5,430 bases of DNA from an uncultured Robiginitomaculum sp. (GTDB lineage Bacteria; Pseudomonadota; Alphaproteobacteria; Caulobacterales; Maricaulaceae): positions 1 through 5,430 of the forward strand of contig CALKXN010000074.1 of assembly GCA_938003555.1 (NCBI GenBank). Direction: 5' to 3'. A program made the position numbers and the translations under genes. The notes beneath the pieces were generated by a model that searched no databases, was not told the DNA's origin, and saw only the letters and a list, made by a program, of their open reading frames with translations. Position 1 is the stretch's first letter, and every line of letters begins with the position of its first letter. This document shows positions 4,832 to 5,430 of the stretch, in pieces.

Positions 4832-5413
4832 TTATTTATCTCGCCATTCACGGCACTCAAACACCAAACGATTCTCTATACGCTGAGTTATAGGAAGCGT
4901 TTCTTGCCATGAATTTATACGGTTATGGTGGGCATCATTAATATTACAAGACATGCGGCCGACGAGATGTCTGGGCGTGGATTGAGTATTTTCCTTTTCA
5001 CATTCTGATTGCTGGCTACTCCCGAATTTATGCTCAGTTCCGCAGTCTGATGAATAATTTAAACCACTTATCACACACAATGGATCGATATATTCTTGAC
5101 ATCCCAGCCTCAGGATATCGTGGAAATGTATGTTTGTGATGCGTGTGTGTAAGTTAACAGCATCGCGGTAATCTTTACGGTAGAAGTAATTGGGGTCTGT
5201 CTTTTCATATTTGATACGAATGGCTTCTATTCTCTTAATGGCGTCAATCAGCATCGGGTTTTTGGTTTGGTCAGGTATATACCGAATCCCATTTGGCGTA
5301 TTTATACCTATTTTCGGAAGGTCAGACGTATCAATTTCCGGATATTTTCCATTATCGAAGAACGGCATAATTTCTATGGGAGACGGAGGTGTAATATCAG
5401 GAGACGAACTCAT
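4832..5413 (-). CDS. Cys-rich protein of unknown family, upstream paralog; N-terminus may lie outside window
   Basis: No family recognised. From ATG 5413 the product is 193 residues. It shares ordered motifs with the downstream lipoprotein: INTPNGIRYIPD (37-48), DILRLGC (99-105), CG-x5-GSS-x2-SECE (124-139) and CREW (187-190). It has six Cys (105, 113, 124, 138, 156, 187), each with a plausible partner in the lipoprotein, which has one extra pair. The visible N-terminus (MSSSPDITPPSPIEIMP) is not a signal peptide. No Shine-Dalgarno precedes the ATG, and the frame stays open to the window edge (codons for IPKNQ). The true start, probably with a lipoprotein signal, may therefore lie upstream. 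G+C is about 38% in counted lines, below the left part of the window. It is first in sight of a three-gene minus-strand cluster. Paralogy supports the reading frame over a hydrophobic antisense ORF at 5190-5417. Confidence 0.78.
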   Translation of the reverse strand: MSSSPDITPPSPIEIMPFFDNGKYPEIDTSDLPKIGINTPNGIRYIPDQTKNPMLIDAIKRIEAIRIKYEKTDPNYFYRKDYRDAVNLHTRITNIHFHDILRLGCQEYIDPLCVISGLNYSSDCGTEHKFGSSQQSECEKENTQSTPRHLVGRMSCNINDAHHNRINSWQETLPITQRIENRLVFECREWRDK

Positions 5414-5430
5414 TTGATTTTTAGGAATTG

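Noticed and set aside
5190..5417. Plus-strand ORF with a hydrophobic stretch (SILLMASISIGFLVW)
   Set aside because: Antisense to the Cys-rich paralog, whose frame is supported by motif sharing with its neighbour; no Shine-Dalgarno was seen.

Overview
The window looks like a chromosomal segment of an alphaproteobacterium. The evidence is a RegB/RegA (PrrB/PrrA, ActS/ActR) redox two-component system with family-specific motifs, placed next to a SenC/PrrC (SCO1-type) copper lipoprotein. This combination is characteristic of that class. Base composition is about 55% G+C in hand-counted lines of the regulatory genes and falls to about 40% in the right-hand part. I cannot name a genus.

Layout, left to right. 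(1) Positions 1-294, minus: N-terminal part of senC, cut by the window edge. (2) Divergent from it, plus strand: regB (360-1688, or from GTG 342), a 132-base gap with a hairpin just before the Shine-Dalgarno, then regA (1821-2369). (3) Convergent to regA, minus: a class III (CobB/SIRT5-like) sirtuin, 2444-3151. A strong plus-strand terminator hairpin that could end the regA transcript lies inside its 3' end. (4) Divergent from the sirtuin, plus: a two-helix membrane protein (3200-3451) whose stop abuts the start of a low-molecular-weight protein tyrosine phosphatase (3452-3913). (5) Minus strand, 5430 to 3910: a compact cluster, in transcription order a Cys-rich protein open at the window edge (5413-4832), a 58-residue small ORF (4808-4632), and a Cys-rich lipoprotein (4635-3910).

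How the genes work together. SenC, RegB and RegA form a respiratory/redox module. SenC-family proteins deliver copper to cytochrome oxidase. RegB senses quinone and thiol redox state, and RegA is its DNA-binding partner. The sirtuin and phosphatase are housekeeping-type protein-modification enzymes with no visible link to that module.

The part I cannot assign to a known system is the 3910-5430 cluster. The two Cys-rich proteins share an ordered set of motifs: IxTPxGxRxxxD, then D-[FI]-[ML]-R-[IL]-G-C, then CG-x5-GSS-x2-[ST]-EC-E, then CR-x-W near the end. They are therefore divergent tandem paralogs of a family I do not recognise. Between them sits a well-initiated small ORF that overlaps the next gene by GTGA. 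The downstream paralog also has an internal composition break and an A8 tract. This is the best candidate here for an undescribed system, probably envelope-located, but its function is unknown.
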